From: an uncultured Lachnospiraceae bacterium
GTDB lineage: Bacteria > Bacillota > Clostridia > Lachnospirales > Lachnospiraceae
Direction: 5' to 3'
Assembly: GCA_905236275.1 (NCBI GenBank)
Contig: CAJOPI010000303.1
Coordinates: 1-5,912 of the forward strand
Length of the DNA stretch: 5,912 nt
Of the stretch, positions 1 to 5,912 are shown one piece after another; positions within the stretch are counted from its first letter, which is position 1; the number at the start of each line of letters is the position of its first letter. The notes beneath the pieces were generated by a model, which searched no databases, was not told where the DNA came from, and worked only from the letters and a program-made list of their open reading frames with translations. A program made the translations under genes and the position numbers.

Positions 1-355
1 CAGCTTCACGAACCTGCTTGTCGATCTGCTCCTTCGGTACCTTACGAAGCTTAAGTCCGAATGCCATGTTATCATATACTGTCATGTGAGGATAAAGAGC
101 GTAGTTCTGGAATACCATTGCGATATCTCTGTCCTTGGGCTCTACATCATTCACTAATTTTCCATCAATCTTTAATTCGCCTGATGATATTTCCTCAAGT
201 CCTGCGATCATACGAAGTGTTGTTGATTTACCGCATCCTGAAGGACCTACGAAGATTATGAATTCCTTATCTGCTATCTCAAGGTTGAAATCTTTTACTG
301 CTTCGAATCCATTCGGATACTTTTTGCATACATGCTTTAATGATAAGCTTGCCAT
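1..355 (-). CDS. ugpC: Sugar ABC transporter ATP-binding protein, MsmK/UgpC type (N-terminal part, cut by window edge)
   Basis: This is the cytoplasmic ATPase subunit that powers binding-protein-dependent import of sugars or related solutes (CUT1 family). Only the first 118 residues are present and the frame is still open at base 1. An aromatic A-loop residue (Tyr13) is followed by a perfect Walker [10 protein letters not shown] (37-45). The Q-loop follows ([16 protein letters not shown], Gln83), with the wording typical of MsmK/UgpC/MalK proteins. The signature motif, Walker B and the C-terminal regulatory domain would lie beyond the left edge. The ATG at 355 is preceded by a strong AGAGGAGG ribosome binding site (361-368) with 5 nt spacing. 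The gene has its own promoter (412-440). In Firmicutes such ATPases often serve several sugar transporters and stand alone, so the substrate cannot be read from this fragment. The family is certain; the choice between msmK and ugpC as a name is not. Confidence 0.95.
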   Translation of the reverse strand, partial: MASLSLKHVCKKYPNGFEAVKDFNLEIADKEFIIFVGPSGCGKSTTLRMIAGLEEISSGELKIDGKLVNDVEPKDRDIAMVFQNYALYPHMTVYDNMAFGLKLRKVPKEQIDKQVREA

Positions 356-374
356 TGTTGCCTCCTCTGAAAAC

Positions 375-392
375 TGCACATCTTTTTGTGCA
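375..392. repeat. Perfect inverted repeat in the leader of the ABC ATPase gene
   Basis: TGCACA (375-380) and TGTGCA (387-392) form 6-bp perfect arms around a 6-nt T-rich spacer. The repeat lies between the predicted start of transcription (about 405) and the AGAGGAGG ribosome binding site (361-368). It could be an operator for a dimeric repressor placed just downstream of the promoter, or a small hairpin in the 5' untranslated region. It lacks a following T-run on the minus strand, so it is not a typical terminator. The repeat itself is seen directly; any function is inference, and a short match like this can occur by chance. Confidence 0.45.
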
Positions 393-411
393 TTCGTTTG
401 ATGATGTTAAG

Positions 412-440
412 ATTATAGCAAAGCAAGCCCTTTCTGATAA
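412..440 (-). promoter_or_regulatory. Sigma-A-type extended -10 promoter for the ABC ATPase gene
   Basis: On the minus strand the -10 box is a perfect TATAAT (412-417), preceded by TGC, which gives the extended -10 pattern TGnTATAAT. Exactly 17 nt upstream is TTATCA (435-440), matching the -35 consensus TTGACA at four of six positions. The predicted start of transcription is near 405, leaving a leader of about 50 nt before the ATG at 355. The promoter lies in the gap after the DUF624 gene, so the ATPase can be expressed independently of the upstream operon. Confidence 0.75.
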
Positions 441-497
441 TGCCTCTCTTCACCAAAAAATTCCAGAAATCTATATGCAACCTGTATAAAACAACGC

Positions 498-1121
498 TTA
501 CTCTTCGGCACTGTACTTATCAAAGACCTTCCTGAAAATGAACGAGGAAAGATAGGCGGGGAGTGAAAATCCTACTAAAAAAATGATCGGAACTGCTCTC
601 CAGAAAAAAAGATATTCCACAAATCCGGCTGCAGCCCATATCAGAAAGATCACAGCTGTCATGGGAAGCGAGCCCACCGCCATTGCAACGGCGTTTTTCA
701 TTGTACCCTTCACAGTATTCTGAAATCTTGACAGCAGCGGAAAAACATAGGAAAGCTCTATAAGCCACACTACAAAAAGTGCTATCAATCCTACCCTAAA
801 GATTGCCGAAAGCGGTCCTGCGCCTATGCTGTTCACCGCATAGAAATCAACCCTCAATATGACCGCGATAAGAAGCATTATCATCCATATGATCGTGGCT
901 TGTCTGAAGTTTTCCTTGAATGACTTAAAAAAGCCCTGCAGGATATAACCTTCTTCTCCCGCCGAAAGCTTCATTGCCATATAATAAAGTGCCGTTGCCG
1001 ATGCACCTATGGTAAATACCGGTATGGAGCAGACGAGGAACAGCAGATTTATTATAACTATATTTACTGCCTTATCAAGAAACCTGAAAAGGGGTCCGTC
1101 GTAGTTGAATATTCCACCCAT
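498..1121 (-). CDS. DUF624 (YesL-like) integral membrane protein
   Basis: This 207-residue protein belongs to the DUF624/YesL family, whose biochemical function is unknown. Family members in Firmicutes are often found beside sugar ABC transporters, which hints at a carbohydrate-related membrane role. Visible family features are the N-terminal hydrophobic segment ending SIPVFTIGA (32-40), the loop GFFKSFKENFRQA (63-75) and YVFPLLSRFQNT (125-136). Hydrophobic stretches suggest about five membrane segments: roughly 18-38, 75-91, 105-128, 149-168 and 175-195. The ATG sits only 2 nt after the dnaB stop, and its AGGAGA ribosome binding site (1132-1137) lies inside the last codons of dnaB, 10 nt upstream. 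Expression is therefore probably coupled to dnaB. The MsmK/UgpC-type ATPase downstream fits the family's sugar-transport association. Family assignment is by recognition; the role is inference. Confidence 0.88.
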   Translation of the reverse strand: MGGIFNYDGPLFRFLDKAVNIVIINLLFLVCSIPVFTIGASATALYYMAMKLSAGEEGYILQGFFKSFKENFRQATIIWMIMLLIAVILRVDFYAVNSIGAGPLSAIFRVGLIALFVVWLIELSYVFPLLSRFQNTVKGTMKNAVAMAVGSLPMTAVIFLIWAAAGFVEYLFFWRAVPIIFLVGFSLPAYLSSFIFRKVFDKYSAEE

Positions 1122-1123
1122 TC

Positions 1124-2479
1124 TTAATTACTCTCCTGTCTGTCCGGATTGGCAAATTTCGTATACTGAGGAAGCCATGCCAGTTCTACGGTTCCGATGG
1201 AGCCGTTTCTCTGCTTGGCTATGATTATATCAGCTATGTTTTTCTTTTCCGTATCAGGATGATAATAATCATCACGATAGATAAACATAACTACGTCCGC
1301 GTCCTGCTCTATGGCTCCCGATTCTCGAAGGTCAGAGAGCATGGGTCTGTGGTCGGGTCTCTGCTCTACGGCACGCGACAGCTGTGAAAGTGCTATTACC
1401 GGAGTCTTTAATTCTCTCGCCAATGCCTTCAGTGCCCTCGAAATATCCGAAATCTCCTGCTGTCTTGAAGCGTCTTTTCCGCCCTTGTTTCCCGTCATGA
1501 GCTGGAGGTAGTCGATGATTATCATGTCTATCTGCCCATGTTCAAGCTGCGCCTTACGGCATTTTGAACGCATTTCGGATATCGATATGGCAGGTGTGTC
1601 ATCTATCATAAGATTGGAACGTCCGATGATTCCCGCACCCTCAACTACCTTATCCCATTCTGAATCAGCAAGGTCACCGATTCGTATTTTTCCGGAATCA
1701 ACATAGGACTCCATTGCTATAAGTCGGTTTACGAGCTGTTCTTTTGACATTTCGAGGGAGAATATCATTACGTTCCTGTTTTTTCTGAAGCAGGCATATT
1801 CACCGATATTTAAGGCGAAAGCCGTCTTTCCCATGGAAGGTCTCGCCGCGATCAGTATAAGGTCTGAGCGCTGCAGTCCAGCCGTTTTGTAGTCAAGCTC
1901 TTTGAATCCGGTCTCTATTCCCGTAACCGTACTTGTATTTTTTGCAGCAGTCTGGATATTGTCAAGGACGTTCATTACTATCCTGCTTATCGGTACCAGA
2001 TCTCCTCCGCCGCCCTGATTCTGGATGATATCGAAGATTTTTTTCTCGGTCTCCGCAAGCAGGTCTTCTGTGGAGTACTGTCCGGAATAGCAGTCTGCCG
2101 CTATTTCTTCATTTACTTTTATAAGCCGTCTTTTTACCGCGTAATCGCGGACCATTTTTGCATAGTCGCCTATGTTTACACTGGAGGGCACGTAGCTTAT
2201 TATTCCCGCTATGAACTCGGGATTTCTTATCTCATCGGGTGCGCCAAGTGCTTCCAGTGCGCTCAGTATTGTTACCTGGTCTACGGGTCTTCCTTCTTCC
2301 GCCAGTGTTCTTATGGCTTCGAACATTACGGCATACTGTCTTGTATAAAAGTCTTCTGCCGTAAGGATTTCCGTCGCCTTCATTATCGCATCGTGACCAA
2401 GAAACATAGAGCCGATGACTGATTTCTCGGCATCGGCTGAAAAAGGCGGCATTCTTTTTACTACATTTTCTATGTCCAT
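1124..2479 (-). CDS. dnaB: Replicative DNA helicase DnaB (DnaC in Bacillus)
   Basis: This is the hexameric ATP-driven helicase that unwinds DNA ahead of the replisome and recruits primase. At 451 residues it has the normal family length. The N-terminal domain (about 10-110) begins PPFSADAEKSVIGSMF, the standard DnaB opening. A linker leads to the RecA-like ATPase domain (about 185-445). Walker A is ARPSMGKTA (212-220). The catalytic Glu lies in FSLEMS (240-245, Glu243), and Walker B is IIIDYLQLM (320-328). Next come the SQLSRAVEQR segment (365-374) and LSDLRESGAIEQDAD (381-395), then KQRNG (422-426) carrying the arginine finger Arg424. No key residue is missing and there is no intein. The ATG at 2479 has AGGAAA (2485-2490) 5 nt upstream. 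It follows rplI after 84 nt and is followed 2 nt later by the DUF624 gene, consistent with operon expression. Confidence 0.98.
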   Translation of the reverse strand: MDIENVVKRMPPFSADAEKSVIGSMFLGHDAIMKATEILTAEDFYTRQYAVMFEAIRTLAEEGRPVDQVTILSALEALGAPDEIRNPEFIAGIISYVPSSVNIGDYAKMVRDYAVKRRLIKVNEEIAADCYSGQYSTEDLLAETEKKIFDIIQNQGGGGDLVPISRIVMNVLDNIQTAAKNTSTVTGIETGFKELDYKTAGLQRSDLILIAARPSMGKTAFALNIGEYACFRKNRNVMIFSLEMSKEQLVNRLIAMESYVDSGKIRIGDLADSEWDKVVEGAGIIGRSNLMIDDTPAISISEMRSKCRKAQLEHGQIDMIIIDYLQLMTGNKGGKDASRQQEISDISRALKALARELKTPVIALSQLSRAVEQRPDHRPMLSDLRESGAIEQDADVVMFIYRDDYYHPDTEKKNIADIIIAKQRNGSIGTVELAWLPQYTKFANPDRQESN

Positions 2480-2563
2480 ATTTGTTTCCTATGTTAAATC
2501 CGTAGTGAGATACTATGAGCTGACCAACAAATGAAGGTATTCGCAAAGTCACTTTAGAACAAA

Positions 2564-3010
2564 TTACAATGCCTCAACGCTCACAGTAAGTTCACCGGTT
2601 ACCTGGGGGTGGAGTTTTACCGGGATTTTGTAGCTGCCGAGGTTTTTGATGGGTTCGTTGATGACGATTTTCTTTTTGTCGATTTCGAAGCCATACTGCT
2701 CTTTTGCAGCTTCAGCGATTTCCTTTGACGAAACCGAGCCGAAGGCGCGTCCGTTTTCGCCGGACTTTATTTTGAGCGTGATCTTCTTGTCCCTGATCTT
2801 CTCCGAAAACTCCTTTGCTGCCGCAAGCTCCTCTGCCGCAACCTTTTCATTATTCGCTTTCTTCAGTTTAATCTCGTTAAGATTTGCCGAAGTCGCCTCC
2901 ACTCCAAGTCCCTTTTTCAGGAGGAAATTCCTTGCATAACCTTCGCTGACATTTATAACGTCACCTTTTTTCCCCTGTGCCTTAACGTCCTGTAATAATA
3001 TAACCTTCAT
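2564..3010 (-). CDS. rplI: 50S ribosomal protein bL9
   Basis: bL9 binds 23S rRNA near the base of the L1 stalk and reaches out from the large subunit; it affects translational fidelity and frame maintenance. The protein is 148 residues, the usual length. The N-terminal rRNA-binding domain starts [18 protein letters not shown] and carries the L9 signature from Gly13 to Thr40 ([13 protein letters not shown] within it). A long Lys/Ala/Glu-rich connecting helix spans about 41-76. The C-terminal domain contains [11 protein letters not shown] (83-93) and [14 protein letters not shown] (124-137). The ATG overlaps the gdpP stop codon by one base (TAATG arrangement), and an AGGAG site (3021-3025) sits 10 nt upstream inside gdpP, so translation is probably coupled. 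The gdpP-rplI-dnaB order is conserved in Firmicutes. Confidence 0.98.
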   Translation of the reverse strand: MKVILLQDVKAQGKKGDVINVSEGYARNFLLKKGLGVEATSANLNEIKLKKANNEKVAAEELAAAKEFSEKIRDKKITLKIKSGENGRAFGSVSSKEIAEAAKEQYGFEIDKKKIVINEPIKNLGSYKIPVKLHPQVTGELTVSVEAL

Positions 3011-5040
3011 TATTTTAATGCTCCTTCCTCGTCCATCTGATCTATAGTTGCCTTAAGCATTTCCCTGACTTCATCCGGACTGTGACCGTCTATCTGTGCG
3101 CCGGCGATATTCATGTGACCGCCGCCGCCCATTCTCTCCATTATGATCTGTACATTGACTTCATCTATCGAACGTGCACTTATGAAAACCCTGTTCTGGT
3201 ATTCGGTAAGCACAAATGACGCTTTTACAAGATTTATGTTCAAAAGCTCATTTGCCGCCTGTGCCGCCGTAACTGTAGGTGACTCGATATTATTCGGTGA
3301 AAGCGAGATTGCGTAGCAGCCCTTGTAAAGCTCTGCTCCCTGTACTGCCTGTGCCCTTGCCTGATAATCCTCCAGGTCATTCCTGAAAAGCTTTCTCACT
3401 CTCGTTATGTTTGCGCCGCTCCGTTTAAGGAATGCCGCTGCCTCAAAGGTTCTTACACCCGCCTTTGTCATGAAGTTATTCGTATCTATCATGATGCCGG
3501 CGTAAAGACAGTCCGCCTCGATAGGTCTGATTTTGATCTCATCGGCAATGTACTGCAATATCTCCGAAACCATTTCGCAGGCGCTCGAAGAATAGGACTC
3601 CACGTAAGCAAGCGTGGCATTCGTGATACGGTCCGGGCTTATCCTGTGGTGGTCGAGAACCACGATGGTCTTCGCGATTTCGAGAAGCTCGGGACATTCC
3701 GTTATCTTCGGCTTGTTTGTATCTACTACTATTACCGCTACGGAACGTGTTTCACATATCTGTATTGCCTCGCTGCCGGTCACGAAAACGTCCGGATTGT
3801 ATGCCGGATCTTCGATAACCCCGTCCGCAAAAGGCTTGATAGTCGGCGTAACCTCATTTATAACGACATGGCATTTCTTGCCACATTCACTTGCAGCCCT
3901 GTAGATACCCATTGCGGCACCAAAGCTGTCGATATCGGTATTTTTATGCCCCATTACAAGTATCTCGTCCTTGGTCTCTATGATTTCCCTAAGGGCATGT
4001 GCCTTAACTCTCGCCTTTACACGCGTATTTCTCTCTACCTGCTGGCTCTTTCCGCCGAAATAGCTGACTTTTTCGGGAGTTTTGACCACCGCCTGGTCTC
4101 CGCCGCGTCCAAGTGCCAGGTCGATGGCACTCTTTGCATAAAGATTGTCCTGCAGGAAGGAATCGCTTTCGAGTCCAAAGCCTATCGAAAGCGTGATCGC
4201 CATTTCATTTCCGATGCTGACGGTCTTCACCTCTTCAAGTATGTCGAAGCGGGTTTCCTGCATCTTATCGAAGGAAATCCTTTTCATTATAACGAAATAT
4301 TTATCCTTCTCCAGCTTCTTGACTATCGCGTCATAATCCTGAAAATATTTGTTTATCTTCCTGTCAATAAGTGCCATCAGGAGGGAACGTCTTACATCCT
4401 CGACAGTCTCCAGCGCTTCCGTATAATTATCTATATAAATCAGTCCCGCAACGAGTGACTGCTCGCGGCGGAGCCTTATATACATGCGCTTGTCGGTCTC
4501 ATCAAAAAGGAATACCGTTATCAGGCTGCCCTCGAAGCCGTTCTCGTTTCCATTAGGATGAATGCTGATTTTTCGCATATCAACCTGATATATCCTGTTC
4601 TCATAATTTAAGTCCATCGAGACGGTATTCTCGCCTGTCGGAAATTTATCCCTTGTGATTTCAGGGAAGAACGAGGTTATGGACTTTGAATAAAATCTGT
4701 CTTTATGGATAATTGCCGAAAAGCCGGCATTGCTCCAGAGAAATCTTCCCGTTTCATCAAGAAGGGCATACGGAACTGCAAGACCTTTGAGTAAGTCCCT
4801 CTGTACCTGTCCGTACTGGGTTGCAAAATCGATAAGTTCCCTTTTTAACGCGCTTTTGCTGTATAAATAGATAGCAAGAGCTATCACAGTGTATGTTATC
4901 CAGCTTAATATAGGCAGTAAAGCGTATCTCGGATTCAGGACAACAGAGATTATCGCCGGAACTAAAAAAAGAATCGAAAGAATTATCGGCCACTGAGCAT
5001 ATCGTTTCAATGCGCCCTTAAGCTTAAACCTTTTTGTCAT
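3010..5040 (-). CDS. gdpP: Cyclic-di-AMP phosphodiesterase GdpP (YybT), DHH/DHHA1 family
   Basis: GdpP hydrolyses the second messenger c-di-AMP to pApA, and so influences cell-wall stress, potassium and osmotic balance and beta-lactam tolerance in Firmicutes. Numbering from the ATG at 5040 (676 residues; B. subtilis protein about 659), two membrane segments (about 18-35 and 39-60) are followed by a PAS-like domain (about 75-185). A degenerate GGDEF domain spans about 195-320; EKDKY (244-248) stands where GGDEF would be, so it should not make cyclic dinucleotides. The DHH domain has GHKNTDIDS (364-372), Asp440 in VVDT, DHHR (463-466) and Asp519 in MIDTNNF. DHHA1 ends with GGGGH (638-642). All expected metal and catalytic residues appear present. 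An upstream in-frame GTG at 5067 would add nine residues, but the strong AGGAG favours ATG 5040. It lies 23 nt after the deacetylase gene and overlaps rplI by 1 nt. Confidence 0.96.
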   Translation of the reverse strand: MTKRFKLKGALKRYAQWPIILSILFLVPAIISVVLNPRYALLPILSWITYTVIALAIYLYSKSALKRELIDFATQYGQVQRDLLKGLAVPYALLDETGRFLWSNAGFSAIIHKDRFYSKSITSFFPEITRDKFPTGENTVSMDLNYENRIYQVDMRKISIHPNGNENGFEGSLITVFLFDETDKRMYIRLRREQSLVAGLIYIDNYTEALETVEDVRRSLLMALIDRKINKYFQDYDAIVKKLEKDKYFVIMKRISFDKMQETRFDILEEVKTVSIGNEMAITLSIGFGLESDSFLQDNLYAKSAIDLALGRGGDQAVVKTPEKVSYFGGKSQQVERNTRVKARVKAHALREIIETKDEILVMGHKNTDIDSFGAAMGIYRAASECGKKCHVVINEVTPTIKPFADGVIEDPAYNPDVFVTGSEAIQICETRSVAVIVVDTNKPKITECPELLEIAKTIVVLDHHRISPDRITNATLAYVESYSSSACEMVSEILQYIADEIKIRPIEADCLYAGIMIDTNNFMTKAGVRTFEAAAFLKRSGANITRVRKLFRNDLEDYQARAQAVQGAELYKGCYAISLSPNNIESPTVTAAQAANELLNINLVKASFVLTEYQNRVFISARSIDEVNVQIIMERMGGGGHMNIAGAQIDGHSPDEVREMLKATIDQMDEEGALK

Positions 5041-5047
5041 TTCCTCT

Positions 5048-5052
5048 CTCCT
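5048..5052 (-). promoter_or_regulatory. Ribosome binding site that decides the gdpP start
   Basis: On the minus strand AGGAG (5048-5052) is followed by a 7-nt purine-rich spacer and then ATG (5038-5040). The alternative GTG (5065-5067) lies upstream of this site, overlaps the stop codon of the deacetylase gene and has no clear ribosome binding site of its own. This favours the ATG, which gives the usual MTKRFK-like basic opening before the first membrane segment. Confidence 0.8.
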
Positions 5053-5063
5053 ATAATATGATA

Positions 5064-5831
5064 TCACAGCAGGTAATATGCCTGTCTTTCCGCCTTCAGG
5101 CTTTCAAGAAGTCCCTCCACCTCTTCTATAGGCACTATTCCCGAATCCGTAAGCCGGTTATTATCATCATACATAGGATGAAGCATAATCTCCACGACTC
5201 TCCCCGGCTCTATTATTTCCGCTGCTGTCTTCAGGTCGGCATAAGAGCCGAAATAGTCGCTGGTCACAGGAATATTTTTACGCAGATTCCTGTTGAAGAT
5301 ATCCTTGTATAGTTTCTTTACAGGGTTAATCTTCCTGAAAAGATTGCGGCTCAGCCTCACCGATCTGATATCGTATTTTTTTAATAAAGGCATCAGTACC
5401 TTCATGACCGACCTGTCAGTATGGACATGATGATGCGAATCAAGGTGCCTCGCTGAAAGTCCGTAATCAAGGTATTTTCTTATCTGAGCCTCTATTTCTG
5501 TCCTCAAAGCCTCACTTTCTTCCCCTGTAATCATGAGCCTCGAAGCAGTATGCTGTTCAAACTCAGCATTAAAATGTCCGTTTTTCCTGCAAAAACGCCT
5601 GAATTTCTTTATCCCGTCCGTAAGCGGGACCCCGCTTGTCAGGTTCAGATGCAGCCCGACAGCCTCTTCGAAACCGTATTCATGGGCAACCTTAACAGCC
5701 TCATCTGCATACGGCATATTTACCATCAATGTCGTACCGGTGAGGATTCTCCGCTCAAAGCATTCAGTTATCGCCCTCGTTATCCCGGCGCTCTTCCCGA
5801 AGTCATCTCCATTCACTATCGCTCTAATCAT
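5064..5831 (-). CDS. YdjC/ChbG-family carbohydrate deacetylase
   Basis: Members of this family (ChbG, HpnK and relatives) are metal-dependent deacetylases that remove N-acetyl groups from amino sugars such as chitooligosaccharides or acetylated glycolipid intermediates. The protein is 255 residues, near the family norm, with no signal peptide, so it should be cytoplasmic. Motifs are NGDDFG (7-12, the metal-binding and catalytic Asp pair), GLHLNLT (59-65, His61), HLDSHHHVH (129-137, metal-ligand histidines) and EIMLHP (214-219, His218 near the active site). All the expected active-site motifs are intact. The ATG at 5831 puts NGDDFG seven residues from the N terminus, as usual. No good ribosome binding site is visible, and an extended -10 promoter lies only about 27 nt upstream. 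It appears to be the first gene of the operon, followed by gdpP after 23 nt. The true substrate is unknown; a role in cell-wall or amino-sugar turnover is inference. Confidence 0.92.
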   Translation of the reverse strand: MIRAIVNGDDFGKSAGITRAITECFERRILTGTTLMVNMPYADEAVKVAHEYGFEEAVGLHLNLTSGVPLTDGIKKFRRFCRKNGHFNAEFEQHTASRLMITGEESEALRTEIEAQIRKYLDYGLSARHLDSHHHVHTDRSVMKVLMPLLKKYDIRSVRLSRNLFRKINPVKKLYKDIFNRNLRKNIPVTSDYFGSYADLKTAAEIIEPGRVVEIMLHPMYDDNNRLTDSGIVPIEEVEGLLESLKAERQAYYLL

Positions 5832-5857
5832 AACTATTATTGTAAACTTTTATGGAA

Positions 5858-5885
5858 ATTATATCAAGTGGAAGCTGATTTTCAG
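5858..5885 (-). promoter_or_regulatory. Probable extended -10 promoter for the deacetylase-gdpP-rplI-dnaB operon
   Basis: On the minus strand a perfect TATAAT (5858-5863) is preceded by TGA, giving the extended -10 pattern TGnTATAAT. A CTGAAA box (5880-5885) lies 16 nt upstream and matches the -35 consensus at four of six positions. Transcription would start near 5851, leaving a leader of only about 20 nt before the ATG at 5831, with no obvious ribosome binding site in it. The -10 box is convincing; the -35 box is weak. Confidence 0.6.
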
Positions 5886-5892
5886 GCTGATT
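5874..5892. repeat. Short direct repeat over the -35 region of the deacetylase promoter
   Basis: The 7-mer GCTGATT occurs at 5874-5880 and again at 5886-5892, a 12-bp period. On the minus strand this reads as two AATCAGC copies flanking and overlapping the predicted -35 box (5880-5885). Tandem half-sites near a -35 box can be activator or repressor binding sites, but two 7-bp copies are weak evidence and could be chance. Confidence 0.3.
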
Positions 5893-5912
5893 GACGATTC
5901 CAATTCGTTACA

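Noticed and set aside
440..497. A possible terminator after the DUF624 gene, suggested by a run of six T on the minus strand (about 455-460).
   Set aside because: No convincing GC-rich stem precedes the T-run, so read-through into the ABC ATPase gene remains possible.
2232..2552. A 106-codon minus-strand frame overlapping the dnaB start and the dnaB-rplI gap.
   Set aside because: Most of it is an alternative frame of the conserved dnaB N-terminus, and its product has no recognisable features.
2503..2555. Small palindromes in the rplI-dnaB gap: TAGT/ACTA around a 5-nt loop (2503-2515) and AAAGT-C-ACTTT (2545-2555).
   Set aside because: The arms are only 4-5 bp, one has a single-base centre that cannot form a hairpin, and neither is followed by a T-run. 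They do not support a terminator or attenuator.
3646..4458. A 270-codon open frame on the plus strand inside gdpP.
   Set aside because: It is antisense to an intact, motif-complete gdpP, matches no family I recognise and has no clear ribosome binding site. It reads as a shadow of gdpP codon usage.
5052..5057. TATAAT on the plus strand between gdpP and the deacetylase gene.
   Set aside because: It points away from all genes in the window, has no partner -35 box that I can see, and no plus-strand gene follows.
5041..5067. GTG start at 5067 that would extend GdpP by nine residues.
   Set aside because: The GTG overlaps the upstream stop codon without its own ribosome binding site, while ATG 5040 has AGGAG at ideal spacing.

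Overview
The window looks like a piece of chromosome from a low-to-moderate GC Gram-positive bacterium of the class Clostridia, most plausibly a Lachnospiraceae member (Butyrivibrio/Roseburia-like). The gdpP-rplI-dnaB gene order is a Firmicutes hallmark (yybT-rplI-dnaC in Bacillus subtilis). Ribosome binding sites of the AGGAG type and TATAAT promoters also fit. The family assignment is inferred from protein style and gene order, not from a search.

All six supported genes lie on the minus strand, so transcription runs from high to low coordinates. At the right edge, an extended -10 promoter (about 5858-5885) precedes a YdjC/ChbG-family carbohydrate deacetylase (5064-5831). It is followed by gdpP (3010-5040), a membrane-bound cyclic-di-AMP phosphodiesterase with PAS, degenerate GGDEF and DHH/DHHA1 parts. 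Next come rplI (2564-3010, ribosomal protein bL9), dnaB (1124-2479, replicative helicase) and a small DUF624/YesL-type membrane protein (498-1121). Gaps are short: 23 nt, a 1-nt overlap, 84 nt and 2 nt. No convincing terminator separates the genes, so they probably form one operon.

A second extended -10 promoter (412-440) lies after the DUF624 gene. It drives a sugar ABC-transporter ATPase of the MsmK/UgpC type, of which only the first 118 codons (355 to the left edge) are inside the window. A perfect 6-bp inverted repeat (375-392) lies in its leader, between promoter and ribosome binding site.

Functionally the window mixes core replication/translation genes (dnaB, rplI), nucleotide second-messenger signalling (gdpP) and carbohydrate-related genes at both ends (deacetylase; DUF624 and ABC ATPase). 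I see no mobile element, CRISPR array, tRNA, rRNA or clear new system. The region looks ordinary and conserved; the points worth a second look are gene context and two small regulatory-looking repeats. No stretch longer than 300 bases lacks a gene.
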